A stretch of 64,000 nucleotides of DNA from Alicycliphilus denitrificans_A (GTDB taxonomy: Bacteria > Pseudomonadota > Gammaproteobacteria > Burkholderiales > Burkholderiaceae_C), in the NCBI RefSeq assembly GCF_044792555.1, contig NZ_CP126238.1, forward strand, positions 4,030,001-4,094,000, in the 5' to 3' direction. Every line of letters starts with the position of its first letter. Positions within the stretch are counted from its first letter, which is position 1. The translations under genes were made by a program, and so were the position numbers. Positions 32,796 through 44,000 of the stretch are shown piece by piece. Under the pieces are notes generated by a model. That model had not been told where the DNA came from. It made no database searches and saw nothing but the letters and a program-made list of their open reading frames with translations.

Positions 32796-33278
32796 TCAGC
32801 CGTTCGCATAGGCCTCCAACCCCAGCGCCACGACGGTGGCAACCTCATCCCCCACCTCGGCACGGAATTCCGCTTCGGCCTGCGCCACGGCAGCGCGAAA
32901 GGCCGCCAGCCAGGCCAGGCCCGCGGGCGTGAAGCACACCCGCCGCGCGCGCGCATCGTGCGCGTCGTCCTCGCGCGTGACCAGGCCCCAGGCCTCGCAT
33001 TGATCCACCAGCTTGGCCATGGACTGCTTGGCCATGCCCGCGCGCTCGGCCAGGTCGGTCAGGCGGTCACCCTTCAGCGAGAGATGCCGTGTGATGTGAA
33101 TATGCGCGGCGCTCACCTGCTCGCGCGCCGCCAGGTTGGACAGCGCCAGCGGCACCTGCACATCGCGCGCCATGAGCTGCAGCACGCGCGCGTCAAAACG
33201 GCGCAGGGCATGGCCCAGCAGCCGGCCCAGATGGGTCAGGCGCCAATCGTCGCCATGAAGGGGCTGGAGCGGATTCAT
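32796..33278 (-). CDS. MarR family transcriptional regulator
   Basis: A 160-aa MarR-type regulator. AHIHITRHLSLKGDRLTDLA then ERAGMAKQSMAKLVDQCEAW form the HTH, and GLVTREDDAHDARARRVCFT the wing with the usual D-x-R pattern. It has no neighbouring enzyme or pump gene; it diverges from recA, and its own dyad operator candidate (33290-33304) overlaps the proposed recA -35 region. The effector is unknown. Confidence 0.85.
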   Translation of the reverse strand: MNPLQPLHGDDWRLTHLGRLLGHALRRFDARVLQLMARDVQVPLALSNLAAREQVSAAHIHITRHLSLKGDRLTDLAERAGMAKQSMAKLVDQCEAWGLVTREDDAHDARARRVCFTPAGLAWLAAFRAAVAQAEAEFRAEVGDEVATVVALGLEAYANG

Positions 33279-33289
33279 GGACGCATATT

Positions 33290-33304
33290 GTCAGGCAAAC
33301 TGAC
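33290..33304. promoter_or_regulatory. Dyad upstream of the MarR gene, overlapping a possible recA -35
   Basis: GTCAG-GCAAA-CTGAC is a perfect 5-bp dyad 12 bases from the MarR start codon. Position suggests autoregulation; overlap with CTGACT at 33300-33305 could let it touch recA expression. Inferred only. Confidence 0.35.
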
Positions 33305-33327
33305 TAAAAATATCTTCCGGATAGAAT
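33300..33327 (+). promoter_or_regulatory. Possible recA promoter
   Basis: CTGACT (33300-33305) and TAGAAT (33322-33327) are separated by 16 bases, a fair sigma-70 match, and lie just upstream of the two LexA boxes. Confidence 0.35.
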
Positions 33328-33342
33328 GCGAGCACCCTAAAC

Positions 33343-33379
33343 TACTGTTCACACATACAGACTGTTGATCGAAACAGTT
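33343..33379 (+). promoter_or_regulatory. Two tandem LexA (SOS) boxes at recA
   Basis: Two copies of CTGT-N8-ACAG abut: 33345-33360 (TACTGTTCACACATACAGAC including flanks) and 33362-33377 (GACTGTTGATCGAAACAGTT). Both match the gamma/betaproteobacterial LexA consensus. Their cores are offset by 17 bases, and they end 40 bases before the recA ATG. Confidence 0.85.
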
Positions 33380-33418
33380 TCACCCGAAAGCACTATGGCC
33401 ACCAAGAGGAGCAATTCC

Positions 33419-34525
<1,107 letters not shown>

Positions 34526-34543
34526 ACGGTGCCTTTAATTATT

Positions 34544-34604
34544 GGTAAAAATTACCTCTAACGCTTGCCCATTAAGCGTTAGCAGCTACTTTTTACAGAG
34601 CATT
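34544..34604 (+). repeat. Dispersed intergenic repeat, copy F
   Basis: One of the best-conserved copies: GGTAAAAATTACCTCTAACG, CTTGCCCATTAAGCGTTAGC, AGCTACTTTTTACAGAGCAT. It contains the hairpin CTAACGCTT-GCCCATT-AAGCGTTAG. It lies between recA and recX and ends two bases before the recX ATG. Confidence 0.8.
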
Positions 34605-34605
34605 C

Positions 34606-35073
34606 ATGGGATTTGCCAGGCTCTCGCTCAAGGCCCGCGCGCTGCGCCTGCTGGCGCAGCGCGAGCATTCGCGCAGCGAGCTGGAGGCCAAGCTCGGCCC
34701 CCATGTGCAGGAGGGCGAAGACCTGGCCGCACTGCTTGATGAGCTGCAGGCCAGGGACTTCATCAACGCCGAGCGTGTGGCCGAATCCGTGCTGCACCGC
34801 CGCGCCCCGCGCTTCGGCAGCCAGCGCGTACTGCAGGAGCTGCGCCGCAAGGGCCTGGATGAAGAGCTGGTGCGCGCCACCGCCGCGCAGCTGGCCGGCA
34901 CCGAGCTGCAGCGCGCCCGTGCCGTGTGGCGCCAGCGCTTTGGCGGCGCCCCGCCCGCCAGCACGCCCCAGGAGCGCGCACGCCAGATGCGCTTTCTGGC
35001 CGCGCGCGGCTTCGCCGCCGACGTGGTGCGCCGCGTGGTTCAAGGCGCAATGCGGGGCGACGACGGCGAGTAG
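34606..35073 (+). CDS. recX: Regulatory protein RecX
   Basis: A 155-aa RecX, which binds inside RecA filaments and limits RecA activity. Three-helix tandem repeats are visible: SLKARALRLLAQREHSRSEL, DLAALLDELQARDFINAERV and FGSQRVLQELRRKGLDEELV, then RQMRFLAARGFAADVVRRVV. Length is typical. Co-transcription with recA is expected; the intervening repeat hairpin could attenuate read-through and so set the RecX:RecA ratio. No clear Shine-Dalgarno other than the AGAG end of the repeat. Confidence 0.95.
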   Translation: MGFARLSLKARALRLLAQREHSRSELEAKLGPHVQEGEDLAALLDELQARDFINAERVAESVLHRRAPRFGSQRVLQELRRKGLDEELVRATAAQLAGTELQRARAVWRQRFGGAPPASTPQERARQMRFLAARGFAADVVRRVVQGAMRGDDGE

Positions 35074-35170
35074 CCAGCGGCGACTGCGGCCGGGCATGAA
35101 ACCGCGTGATGCGCCGAAGGCCTCTGTTCAGCGTCGGGAAGAGAGGAGGAGAGCCGGCGGACGGCTGCGT

Positions 35171-37468
35171 TTACTCGAATAAGCGCTCGGGATTGGCGTC
35201 GAGCTTGGTGAGCGCATCGCGCGTGGCGCGCAGGGTCAGGCTTTCCTCCTCCTGCGCCACCAGCAGCCCGGCCTGGAGGTAGGCCCCCAGGCGCTTGAGC
35301 TGCAGCAGGTAGCTGCTGCCATCCATGGCCGCAAACAGGTGCAGCTGCTTGCGCCGGCTGTGCCAGACATACTGCACATGCGCCGACGCGCCGTTGTGGT
35401 CCACCGTGAACCAGACCCCCAGCGGCAGCCGCTGCGCCCAGGCCAGCACATCCTCCGGCACCGGCACGCCGTTGTCAGCGATGACGTGGATGGCCGAGGC
35501 GTCTATGCCCAGCAGCAGCTCGATGTTGTCGGCACTCAGCGGCATGTCGCCCAGCATGTCCTCGCTGATGAAGTCCTCCAGGTTCGCCAGGCGCCTGGCC
35601 ATGGCGTCGATATGCTCCTGCGCGATGGACGCCGTCTTGGACAGGAAGGCCTCGGCCAGGGTGTCGGTGAGCAGCTTGATCTGCGCATCCTGCGGCGCGC
35701 CCGTCACGCCGGTCAGCACCAGGCCCTGGCGCAGGCGCTGCAGCAGCGCGGGCAGCTGCTGTATGACGCGGGTGCGGTCGGCGCGATTGGGCTTGGCGCT
35801 GGCGGCCCACACCAGATCCACTGCCGCCTGCTTGTAGGCCACGGTGTCGGCATGCTGCGGGCCGTCGCGCACGGCCGACATGGCCAGCACCTCGGCCCAG
35901 GACTTGAACAGGAATTCACGGATCTCGTCGCGCACCGGCATGTCCTTGAGCAGGTTGCGCAGCTCGATGGTGTACTGGATCGCCAGCGTCTCGCGCTGCT
36001 CGACCTGCTGGGCCACGCTGACGATGCGCGAGGTGCTCTGGCGCTCGGTCAGGAACTTGGCGAGGAATTTCTCGAACTCGGCGAGCACCAGTTCGAATAC
36101 GCGCTTGCCGGTCTCTGGGTATTGCTCGATGACCTGCACGATGCGGCGCACCTCGGTCTCCAGCGCCGTGCCGCCGATGGCGCTGGCGTCAAAGCCGAGC
36201 ACGCAGGAGCCCATGCGGTCGATGAGCTGGCGCGCGGGATGGGCGAGATCGCTGAAGAACTCGGGCTCGGCCAGGGCCACGCGCAGCACCGGCACCTGCA
36301 GGCGCGCAAACCACACGCGCACCGCGGGCGGTATGCGGTCCTCGCTCAGGATGCTCTGGAACATCAGCGCCACCACCTCGATGATGGCCTTTTCGCTGGC
36401 CGTGCCGGCCTTCTTCTTGAATTCGGCCGCGCGCTCGCGCACCACCTGGGCGACATGCACCACGGCCTGCGGGCTGTAATCCTCCACCAAAGTGGCCATG
36501 TCGCTGTAGTACAGGTCGGCCGCCACACGCTCATCGGCCAGCGCATGCACCAGCGCCGGCGAGGCGGGCGGGGCCTGCGCCATGTCGCCGCCCGTGAGCG
36601 GCAGCGTCAGCAGGCGGCGCAGCTGCACCATGACCCCCTGGGCGCGCTGGCGCGCGTAGGCCAGCGGGTTGGCCAAGCCGGCCGCCCCGGGCCGCGCACC
36701 GGCCTTGGGTGCAGGCATGGCGCCGGGTTGCGCCACCAGGGTGGCGGGGAAGGGCGTCTCGCGCCCGAGCGTGGCCCCGCCACTGTCCGGACCCAGGGCG
36801 CCGTGCCGGCTCGCTCCCGTGCCCAGGGGGCGGCGCACCAGCGCACGCAAGCCCTCGGCCGCTGCCACGCCCTGTTGGTCATACAGCCTGGCCAGCGCCT
36901 GGTACTGCGCCAGCGCCAGCTCGCCGAGCTGGCGCTGCAGGGGATCGAGCACCAGCTGCATGTCCTCGCGCTTGAGACCCGCCTCCAGCCACGGCTCGAC
37001 AAGCCTCAGGCACAGGGTCTCGGGGCGCAAAACGTCGCGGCCGGACAGCTCACGGCCCTCCAGGTACTGGGTGCGCTGGCGCGCGGCATCGAAGGGCGCG
37101 CCCACATGCTCGACCACGGTGAGCGCGATGCGCGAGGCCAGCAGCTTGTTCTCGACCACATCGTCGCCAACCAGCTCCAGCCCGCCGTCCAGCGGCATGG
37201 CCGCGGTGGCGGACTGCGGCAGGAGTGCCTCGCGCCAGGCGCGCGTGACGAGCTCGATCCAGGCCTTGCGGTGGGCCTGGTAGCTCATCCAGGCATCGCG
37301 GCGCTGCTGCATCTCGCGCTGCGTCGCGGTCTGGCCCATGAGCTCGGTCAAGAACTCGTGCACCCTGTTGTCCAGCGCCGGCAAACCGGCGCACAAGCCT
37401 TCCACGAAGCGTTGGCGCGCCAGCTGGGCCAGGCGCCGGTGATCGGTGGTGGTGGGCTTGAGATCCAT
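35171..37468 (-). CDS. DUF1631 family protein
   Basis: A 765-aa protein of the large, mostly alpha-helical DUF1631 family. Recognisable parts: DNRVHEFLTELMGQTATQRE, RDVLRPETLCLRLVEPWLEA, LQVPVLRVALAEPEFFSDLA and HPARQLIDRMGSCVLGF, RIVQVIEQYPETGKRVFELV, and near the C-terminus VWFTVDHNGASAHVQYVWHS, which resembles a PilZ-like or beta-barrel ending. No signal peptide or membrane helix is seen. The function is unknown; relatives have been linked to c-di-GMP or thymidine-phosphorylase-mislabelled genes, which is weak evidence. It stands alone between recX and secF. Confidence 0.8.
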   Translation of the reverse strand: MDLKPTTTDHRRLAQLARQRFVEGLCAGLPALDNRVHEFLTELMGQTATQREMQQRRDAWMSYQAHRKAWIELVTRAWREALLPQSATAAMPLDGGLELVGDDVVENKLLASRIALTVVEHVGAPFDAARQRTQYLEGRELSGRDVLRPETLCLRLVEPWLEAGLKREDMQLVLDPLQRQLGELALAQYQALARLYDQQGVAAAEGLRALVRRPLGTGASRHGALGPDSGGATLGRETPFPATLVAQPGAMPAPKAGARPGAAGLANPLAYARQRAQGVMVQLRRLLTLPLTGGDMAQAPPASPALVHALADERVAADLYYSDMATLVEDYSPQAVVHVAQVVRERAAEFKKKAGTASEKAIIEVVALMFQSILSEDRIPPAVRVWFARLQVPVLRVALAEPEFFSDLAHPARQLIDRMGSCVLGFDASAIGGTALETEVRRIVQVIEQYPETGKRVFELVLAEFEKFLAKFLTERQSTSRIVSVAQQVEQRETLAIQYTIELRNLLKDMPVRDEIREFLFKSWAEVLAMSAVRDGPQHADTVAYKQAAVDLVWAASAKPNRADRTRVIQQLPALLQRLRQGLVLTGVTGAPQDAQIKLLTDTLAEAFLSKTASIAQEHIDAMARRLANLEDFISEDMLGDMPLSADNIELLLGIDASAIHVIADNGVPVPEDVLAWAQRLPLGVWFTVDHNGASAHVQYVWHSRRKQLHLFAAMDGSSYLLQLKRLGAYLQAGLLVAQEEESLTLRATRDALTKLDANPERLFE

Positions 37469-37524
37469 AGGCCCTCGATATTAGCCGCAGCGCCTACGCC
37501 GCCGTGGTGCGCGCAGGCAGGTGT

Positions 37525-38478
37525 TCAGACGACGGCGCCGGAATTCGGATCGTTGGGGTCGTCCTCCTTGCGCACCGAGGCCTTGACCAGATCCTCGCGC
37601 TTGACGCCCAGCCACATGGCGATGGCCGCGGCCACGAACACCGAGGAGTAGATGCCGAACAGGATGCCGATGGTCAGCGCCAGCGCGAAATAGTGCAGGC
37701 TGGGGCCGCCGAAGAAGAACATGGACAGCACCATGGCCTCGGTCGAGGCGTGGGTGATGATGGTGCGGCTCATGGTCGAGGTGATGGCGTGGTCGATGAC
37801 CTCGTGCGTGCTGAGCTTGCGGAACCTGCGGAAGGTTTCGCGGATCCGGTCGAAGATCACCACCGATTCGTTCACCGAGTAGCCCAGCACCGCCAGCACG
37901 CCGGCCAGCACCGAGAGCGAAAACTCCCACTGGAAGAACGCGAAGAAGCCCAGGATGATGACCACGTCGTGCAGGTTGGCGATGATGGCCGCGACGCCGA
38001 ACTTCCACTCGAAGCGCAGCGCCAGGTAGATGACGATCCCGAGCACCACCATGCCCAGGGCCATCAGGCCGCCGTGCACCAGCTCCTCGCCGACCTGCGG
38101 GCCGACGAACTCGGTGCGCCGCAGCGTCACCCCGGGATCCTGCGCCTTGAGCGCCGCCAGTACCTGCTCGCTTTGCTGGGCCGAGGTCACGCCCTTTTGC
38201 ACCGGCAGGCGGATCATCACGTCGCGCGAGGTGCCGAAGTTCTGCACCACCACGTCGGGATAGCCCAGCGCCGCCACCTGGTCGCGCACCTTGCCCGTAT
38301 CGGCCGTCTGCTGGTAGGCCACCTCCATGACGGTGCCGCCGGTGAACTCCACCGACAGGTGCAGGCCGCGCGTGACCAGGAAGAACACCGCCAGGGCGAA
38401 GGTGATGAAGGAAATCGCGTTGAGCACCAACGCGTATTTCATGAACGGGATGTCTTTTTTGATGCGGAAAAATTCCAT
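37525..38478 (-). CDS. secF: Protein translocase subunit SecF
   Basis: A 317-aa inner-membrane component of the SecDF-YajC complex, which uses the proton gradient to aid late steps of Sec export. Six membrane helices are visible; the first (YALVLNAISFITFALAVFFL) is followed by the periplasmic segment GLHLSVEFTGGTVMEVAYQQ. The conserved VLGYSVNESVVIFDRIRETF lies at about 200-220. Length is typical. It follows secD by 93 bp. Confidence 0.97.
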   Translation of the reverse strand: MEFFRIKKDIPFMKYALVLNAISFITFALAVFFLVTRGLHLSVEFTGGTVMEVAYQQTADTGKVRDQVAALGYPDVVVQNFGTSRDVMIRLPVQKGVTSAQQSEQVLAALKAQDPGVTLRRTEFVGPQVGEELVHGGLMALGMVVLGIVIYLALRFEWKFGVAAIIANLHDVVIILGFFAFFQWEFSLSVLAGVLAVLGYSVNESVVIFDRIRETFRRFRKLSTHEVIDHAITSTMSRTIITHASTEAMVLSMFFFGGPSLHYFALALTIGILFGIYSSVFVAAAIAMWLGVKREDLVKASVRKEDDPNDPNSGAVV

Positions 38479-38571
38479 GACTTCTTATCCTTGTGCTGGA
38501 ATTTTCAGAGGAGGCTCATATGCGCGCAGCGCATGTGATGCTGGAACTAAAGATTCCACGATGCCTTCCCC

Positions 38572-40470
38572 TTAGTCGTTGCTGGAGCGGCCGGCCACGG
38601 AACGATGCCCGTCGCCCTCCGGCTTCCAGACCTGGCCGATGGCCACGCTCTTGAGCTTTTTCTGGCGCCCGTACCAGAGGTTGACCAGGCCGCGCGAGAA
38701 GAACACGGCCGAGAACATGCTGGTCAGGATGCCGATGCAGTGCACCACGGCAAAGCCGCGCACCGGCCCCGTGCCGAAGGCCAGCAGCGCCAGGCCGGCG
38801 ATCAGCGTGGTGACGTTGGAGTCCAGGATGGTGGCCCAGGCGCGCTCGTAGCCGGCGGCAATCGCCGCCTGCGGGGCCACGCCCGCGCGCAGCTCCTCGC
38901 GGATGCGTTCGTTGATGAGCACGTTGGAGTCGATGGCCACCCCCAGCGCCAGCGCCATGGCGGCGATGCCGGGCAGGGTCAGCGTGGCCTGCAGCATGGA
39001 CAGCACGGCAATCAGGAGCAGCACGTTCATGCCCAGGGCCACGGTGGAGAACACGCCGAACAGCATGTAGTACACGCACATGAAGGCCGCAATGGCCGCC
39101 ATGCCCCAGACCACGGAGTGGATGCCGCGGTCGATGTTGTCCGCGCCCAGGCTCGGGCCTATGGTGTATTCCTCGATGATCTCCATGGGCGCGGCGAGCG
39201 AGCCGGCGCGCAGCAGCAGGGCCGTGTCGTTGGCCTCGGCGGTGGTCATGCGGCCGGAAATCTGCACGCGGCCGCCACCGATCTCGCTACGGATCACCGG
39301 TGCCGTGACGACCTCGCCCTTGCCCTTCTCGAACAGCACGATGGCCATGCGCTTGCCGATGTTCTCGCGCGTCACGTCCTTGAAGATGCGCGAACCCTTG
39401 GCGTCCAGCGTCAGGTTCACGGTGGGCTCCTGGGTCTGGCCGTCAAAGCCCGGCTGCGCGTCAGTCAGGTTCTCGCCCGTGAGGATGACCTGCTTCTTGA
39501 CGATCACGGCCTGGCCGTTCCTGTCCAGGTATTTCTCGGCGCCGAAGGGCACGGGGCCGGTGCCCAGCTCGGCGGCGCGCGCCTCGGTGCCCTCGTCCAC
39601 CATGCGCACCTCCAGCGTGGCGGTGCGCCCCAGGATGTCCTTGGCCTTGGCCGTGTCCTGCACGCCGGGCAGCTGCACCACGATGCGGTCCAGGCCCTGC
39701 TGCTGGATCACGGGCTCAGCCACGCCGAGCTCGTTGATGCGGTTGTGCAGCGTGACCATGTTCTGCTTCAGGGCCTGCTCCTGCACCTTGCGCAGGGCCT
39801 CGGGCTTGATGGTGGCGCGCAGCTGGAAGCCCTCGCCATTGGGGCTGCTGACGGCCACCAGGTCCGGGAACTGGTCGGCGATCAGGTTGCGCGCCGCAGT
39901 CAGCGTGGCCTCGTCGCGCACGCGGATGTCCACGGCCTGGCCATCGCGGCTGATGCCGCCGTGGCGGATGTTCTTCTCGCGCAGCGTGGTGCGCAGGTCG
40001 CCCGCATAGGACTCGGCCTTCTTCGTCAGCGCCGCCTGCATGTCCACCTGCAGCATGAAGTGCACGCCGCCGCGCAGATCCAGTCCCAGGTACATGGGGC
40101 GGGCGTTGATGGCGGTGAGCCAGTCGGGCGAGCGCGACACGAGGTTCAGCGCGACGATGTAGGCCGGGTCGGCGGCGTCGGGTACCAGCGCCTTCTGGAT
40201 CGCATCCTTGGCCTTGAGCTGGTTGTCCGGCGTGTCAAAGCGCGCGCGCACGGAGTTGCCGTCCAGAGACACGGTATCGGGGCTCACGCCCGCGGCCTTG
40301 AGCACCTCCTCGACGCGCTGCTTGAGCGCCGCATCGACCTTGATGGAGGTCTTGGCCGAGGACACCTGCACGGCAGGCGCCTCGCCGAAGAAATTGGGCA
40401 GGGTGTACAAGGCCCCTATCAGCAGCACGACCACCAGGATCGCGTACTTCCAGACCGGATAACGGTTCAT
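38572..40470 (-). CDS. secD: Protein translocase subunit SecD
   Basis: A 632-aa SecD. Helix 1 is YAILVVVLLIGALYTLPNFF, then the large periplasmic P1 region with MYLGLDLRGGVHFMLQVDM (the DLxGG motif) and VQLPGVQDTAKAKDILG. The C-terminal RND-like membrane domain has IALALGVAIDSNVLINERIR in the form GIAAMALALGVAIDSNVLIN. The ATG at 40470 (MNRYPVWKYAIL) is preferred to one five codons upstream. It lies between yajC (88 bp upstream) and secF. Confidence 0.97.
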   Translation of the reverse strand: MNRYPVWKYAILVVVLLIGALYTLPNFFGEAPAVQVSSAKTSIKVDAALKQRVEEVLKAAGVSPDTVSLDGNSVRARFDTPDNQLKAKDAIQKALVPDAADPAYIVALNLVSRSPDWLTAINARPMYLGLDLRGGVHFMLQVDMQAALTKKAESYAGDLRTTLREKNIRHGGISRDGQAVDIRVRDEATLTAARNLIADQFPDLVAVSSPNGEGFQLRATIKPEALRKVQEQALKQNMVTLHNRINELGVAEPVIQQQGLDRIVVQLPGVQDTAKAKDILGRTATLEVRMVDEGTEARAAELGTGPVPFGAEKYLDRNGQAVIVKKQVILTGENLTDAQPGFDGQTQEPTVNLTLDAKGSRIFKDVTRENIGKRMAIVLFEKGKGEVVTAPVIRSEIGGGRVQISGRMTTAEANDTALLLRAGSLAAPMEIIEEYTIGPSLGADNIDRGIHSVVWGMAAIAAFMCVYYMLFGVFSTVALGMNVLLLIAVLSMLQATLTLPGIAAMALALGVAIDSNVLINERIREELRAGVAPQAAIAAGYERAWATILDSNVTTLIAGLALLAFGTGPVRGFAVVHCIGILTSMFSAVFFSRGLVNLWYGRQKKLKSVAIGQVWKPEGDGHRSVAGRSSND

Positions 40471-40558
40471 GATCGCGCTCTTCAATACCTATGGGGTGGC
40501 GGGCCTGCACCCATCCACCCCAAGAAAGCAGGCCCGCAGGCCTAGGGATAGTGCCGGT

Positions 40559-40891
40559 TTACTTGACCGTGCCCTTGGGCAGCACCTGGGTCACGGCGCT
40601 GCGCTGCACCTGCACCTGCACGCCGCTGGCGATCTCCAGCTGGATATAGCCCTCGGACAGGCCCGTGACCTTGCCCAGCAGGCCGCCGGCCGTGGCCACC
40701 TCGTCGCCCTTGGCCAGGGCGTCGATCATGGCGCGGTGCTCCTTCTGGCGCTTCATCTGGGGCCGGATCATGATGAAGTACAGCACCACGAACATCAGCA
40801 CCAGCGGCAGCATGCCGGTGAGCGAGCCCATCAGGCCCCCCTCGGCGGCGGCGGCGGGTGCGGTCTGGGCAAAGGCGGAAGAAATAAACAC
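40559..40891 (-). CDS. yajC: Preprotein translocase subunit YajC
   Basis: 110 aa. A single membrane helix (MLPLVLMFVVLYFIMIRPQM) ends in the diagnostic RPQMKRQKEH; then MIDALAKGDEVATAGGLLGK and a beta-rich tail (SGVQVQVQRSAVTQVLPKG). The start is GTG at 40891 (read as Met: FISSAFAQTAP), preceded by GGAG at 8 nt; there is no suitable ATG in frame. It is the first gene of yajC-secD-secF in this window; tgt and queA, often upstream in other bacteria, are not present. Confidence 0.93.
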   Translation of the reverse strand: MFISSAFAQTAPAAAAEGGLMGSLTGMLPLVLMFVVLYFIMIRPQMKRQKEHRAMIDALAKGDEVATAGGLLGKVTGLSEGYIQLEIASGVQVQVQRSAVTQVLPKGTVK

Positions 40892-41027
40892 GGGAGAAAC
40901 TCCACTCAAACAGGGGATGGATGGTCCGACACGCCCCGCGGGGCCTGCCGCGAGGGCAACGGGTGATTGTATTCGGCACGCAGCCGCCGCCATGCGGCAA
41001 GGCCCGCAGCGCGCCGGGACTTGCATT

Positions 41028-41081
41028 AAAAATGGCGGCAGCGCTTATCAGTAAAGCGCTGGCAGCTATGAAAAATGATGT
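41028..41081 (+). repeat. Dispersed intergenic repeat, copy G
   Basis: AAAAATGGCGGCAGCGCTTA, TCAGTAAAGCGCTGGCAGCT, ATGAAAAATGATGT. It has the hairpin CAGCGCTT-ATCAGT-AAGCGCTG. It lies between the yajC start region and the end of the ferredoxin oxidoreductase gene. Confidence 0.75.
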
Positions 41082-41084
41082 ACT

Positions 41085-44000
41085 TCAGGCCGTTTTACGG
41101 GGCACCTGGGCCGGGGCGCGCCAGCGGTCCATGAGGGCAAACCACTTCTTGCGCGCCGCCTGCAGGTGGCGCTGCTTCACATGGCCATAGCCGCGGATGT
41201 CCTCGGGAGTGCGCGCGATCTCCACTGCCAGCGCCAGCCGCTCGGCCGTCAGGCCCGTCAGCAGCTCGTCGATGCAGGCGCGGTATTCCTGGATCAGGGC
41301 GCGCTCCGTCCTGCGCTCCTCGGTCCTGCCGAAGGGGTCGAGCGCCGTGCCGCGCAGGCCCTTGAGCCCGGCCAGCAGGCCCAGGGCCTTGCGCATCCAG
41401 GGGCCGTAGGCCTTCTTGATCGGGTGGCCCTGGTCGTCCTTGCTGGCCGTTGCCGGCGGCGCGAGGTGGTGGACGATCCGGTAGTCGCCCTCGAACATGT
41501 CACCGATCTTTTGCGTGAAGGCCGCATCGGTGTGCAGGCGCGCCACCTCGTACTCGTCCTTGTAGGCCATGAGCTTGAACAGGTAGCGCGCCACGGCCTC
41601 GGCCAGGCGCGTGCCCTGGCCCAGCTTCTCCTCGGCCGCGCGCACCTTGTCCACGAAGGCCTGGTACTCGGCCGCGTAGGCGGCGTTCTGGTAGCCGGTG
41701 AGGAAGTCCACGCGCTTGGCGACGATCTCGACCAGGCCGGGCTTTTTCACGAACTGGATCACTTGCGCCGCCTGCTGGGCTGACGAGAAAAGCGCCTGCA
41801 CCGCGGCCAGGTCGTGCGCGCAGCGCCGGCCCCATTCGAAGGCCGCCTGGTTGTTCTGCACCTGCACGCCGTTGAGTTCCATGGCGCGCATCAGCGCTGC
41901 ATGGGACAGCGGCACGCGGCCCTTCTGCCAGGCGTAGCCCAGCATCAGCGGGTTGGTGTAGATGCTGTCGCCCAGCAACTGGCTGGCGGCCTGCTCGGCG
42001 TCGAACACGCCCAGCAGCTCGGGGCCCACGGCGGCGGCGATCGCGGCCTCGCAGCCCTCGGCAGGGAACTGCCAGTCGGGGTTGTGCACGAAGGCCGCGG
42101 CGGGCGTGCCGTGCGTGTTCAGCGCCACGAAGCTGCGGCCCGGCTGCATCACGGCCAGCGTCGCCGGGTTGGCGGCGACGATGGGGTCGCAGCCGATCAC
42201 CAGGTCGGCCTTGGCCGTGTCCACCTTGGTGGTGTGGATGTCCTCGGGGCGGCGCGCGATCTGCACATGGCTCCAGGTGGAGCCGCCCTTTTGCGCCAGG
42301 CCCGCCGCATCCTGCGTGACCACGCCCTTACCCTCCAGGTGCGCGGCCATGCCCAGCAGCGAGCCGATGGTGATCACGCCCGTGCCGCCCACGCCGGCGA
42401 CGACGATGCCCCAGGCGGCATCCAGCGCCGGCAGCGCGGGCTCGGGGACGGGCGGCAGGCTGGCGAGCTCGCCCCGCTTCTCCTTCTTGGGTTTCTTGAG
42501 CGATCCGCCCTCGATGGTGACGAAGCTCGGGCAGAAGCCCTTGACGCAGGAATAGTCCTTGTTGCAGCTGTTCTGGTTGATGCGGCGCTTCCTGCCAAAG
42601 TCGGTCTCCACCGGCTCCACCGACAGGCAGTTGGACTGCACGGAGCAGTCGCCGCAGCCCTCGCACACCAGCTCGTTGATGAGCACGGTCTTGGCCGGCG
42701 TGGCCAGCTTGCCGCGCTTTCTGCGCCGGCGCTTCTCGGTGGCACAGGTCTGGTCGTAGATCAGCGCGGTGCAGCCGGGGGTGTCGCGCAGCTCGCGCTG
42801 GATGCGGTCGAGCTCGTCGCGGTGGAACACCTGCACGCCCGGCGGCAGGTCGTTGAGCAGCTCGGGGTGGCCGGCGCGCGCGGCGTTGGCCGGGTGCGTG
42901 CGGCCGTGGTACTTCTCGGGCTCGTCGGTCACCACCACCAGCTTGGCCACGCCCTCGGCGCGCAGGCTGTGGGCGATCTGCGCCACCGAATGGCCCTCGG
43001 GCCGCTCGCCCACCTGCTGGCCGCCAGTCATGGCCACGGCGTCGTTGTAAAGAATCTTGTAGGTGATGTTGGCGCCCGCGGCTATCGCTTGGCGGATCGC
43101 CAGCAGCCCGCTGTGGAAGTAGGTGCCGTCGCCCAGGTTGGCGAACACATGCCGGTCCTTGGTGAACGGCGCCTGGCCCACCCAGGTCACGCCCTCGCCG
43201 CCCATCTGGGTGAAGGTGCTGGTGTTCCGGTCGGGCATCCAGTTGGCCATGTAGTGGCAGCCGATGCCGGCCACCGCGCGCGAGCCCTCGGGCACGCGCG
43301 TGCTGGTGTTGTGCGGGCAGCCGCTGCAGAACCAGGGCATGCGCTCGCCGGTGTCGGCAAGCTTGGTGGCCAGGCCGCGTTCGCGCGCGGCGATCACGGC
43401 CAGGCGCTGGTCCATGCGCGCAGCGATGTCCTGGGGCACGCCCAGTTTTTTCAGCCGCCGGGCGATGGCCTTGGCGATGATGGCCGGCGTCAGGTCGGCC
43501 TGGGGGCGCAGCAGCCAGTTCTGGCTCGGGTTGGGCATGCCCCATTCGCCGCCGCTATGGTCGCCCTCGACCTCGTCGAACTTGCCCAGCACGTCCGGGC
43601 GCACGTCGGCGCGCCAGTTATAGAGCTGCTCCTTGATCTGGTATTCGATGACCTGGCGCTTTTCCTCCACCACCAGGATCTCCTGCAGCCCTTGCGCGAA
43701 GTCGCGCGTGATGCCGGCCTCCAGCGGCCAGACCACGTTGACCTTGTGCACGCGTATGCCCAGCTGGCGGCAGGTGGCGTCATCCAGGCCCAGGTCCACC
43801 AGGGCCTGGCGCATGTCGTTGTAGGCCTTGCCGCTGGCAATCAGCCCGAAGCGGTCGCTCGGACCCTGGACCACGTTGTAGTTGAGCCGGTTGGCACGCA
43901 CATAGGCCAGGGCCGCATACCACTTGTAGTTCATCAGCCGCGCCTCCTGCTCCAGGGGCGCGTCGGGCCAGCGGATGTGCAGGCCGCCCGGGGGCATGGC

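Noticed and set aside
33365..33418. Earlier recA starts at TTG 33365 or ATG 33395
   Set aside because: They overlap or closely follow the second LexA box; AGGAG is correctly spaced only for ATG 33419.
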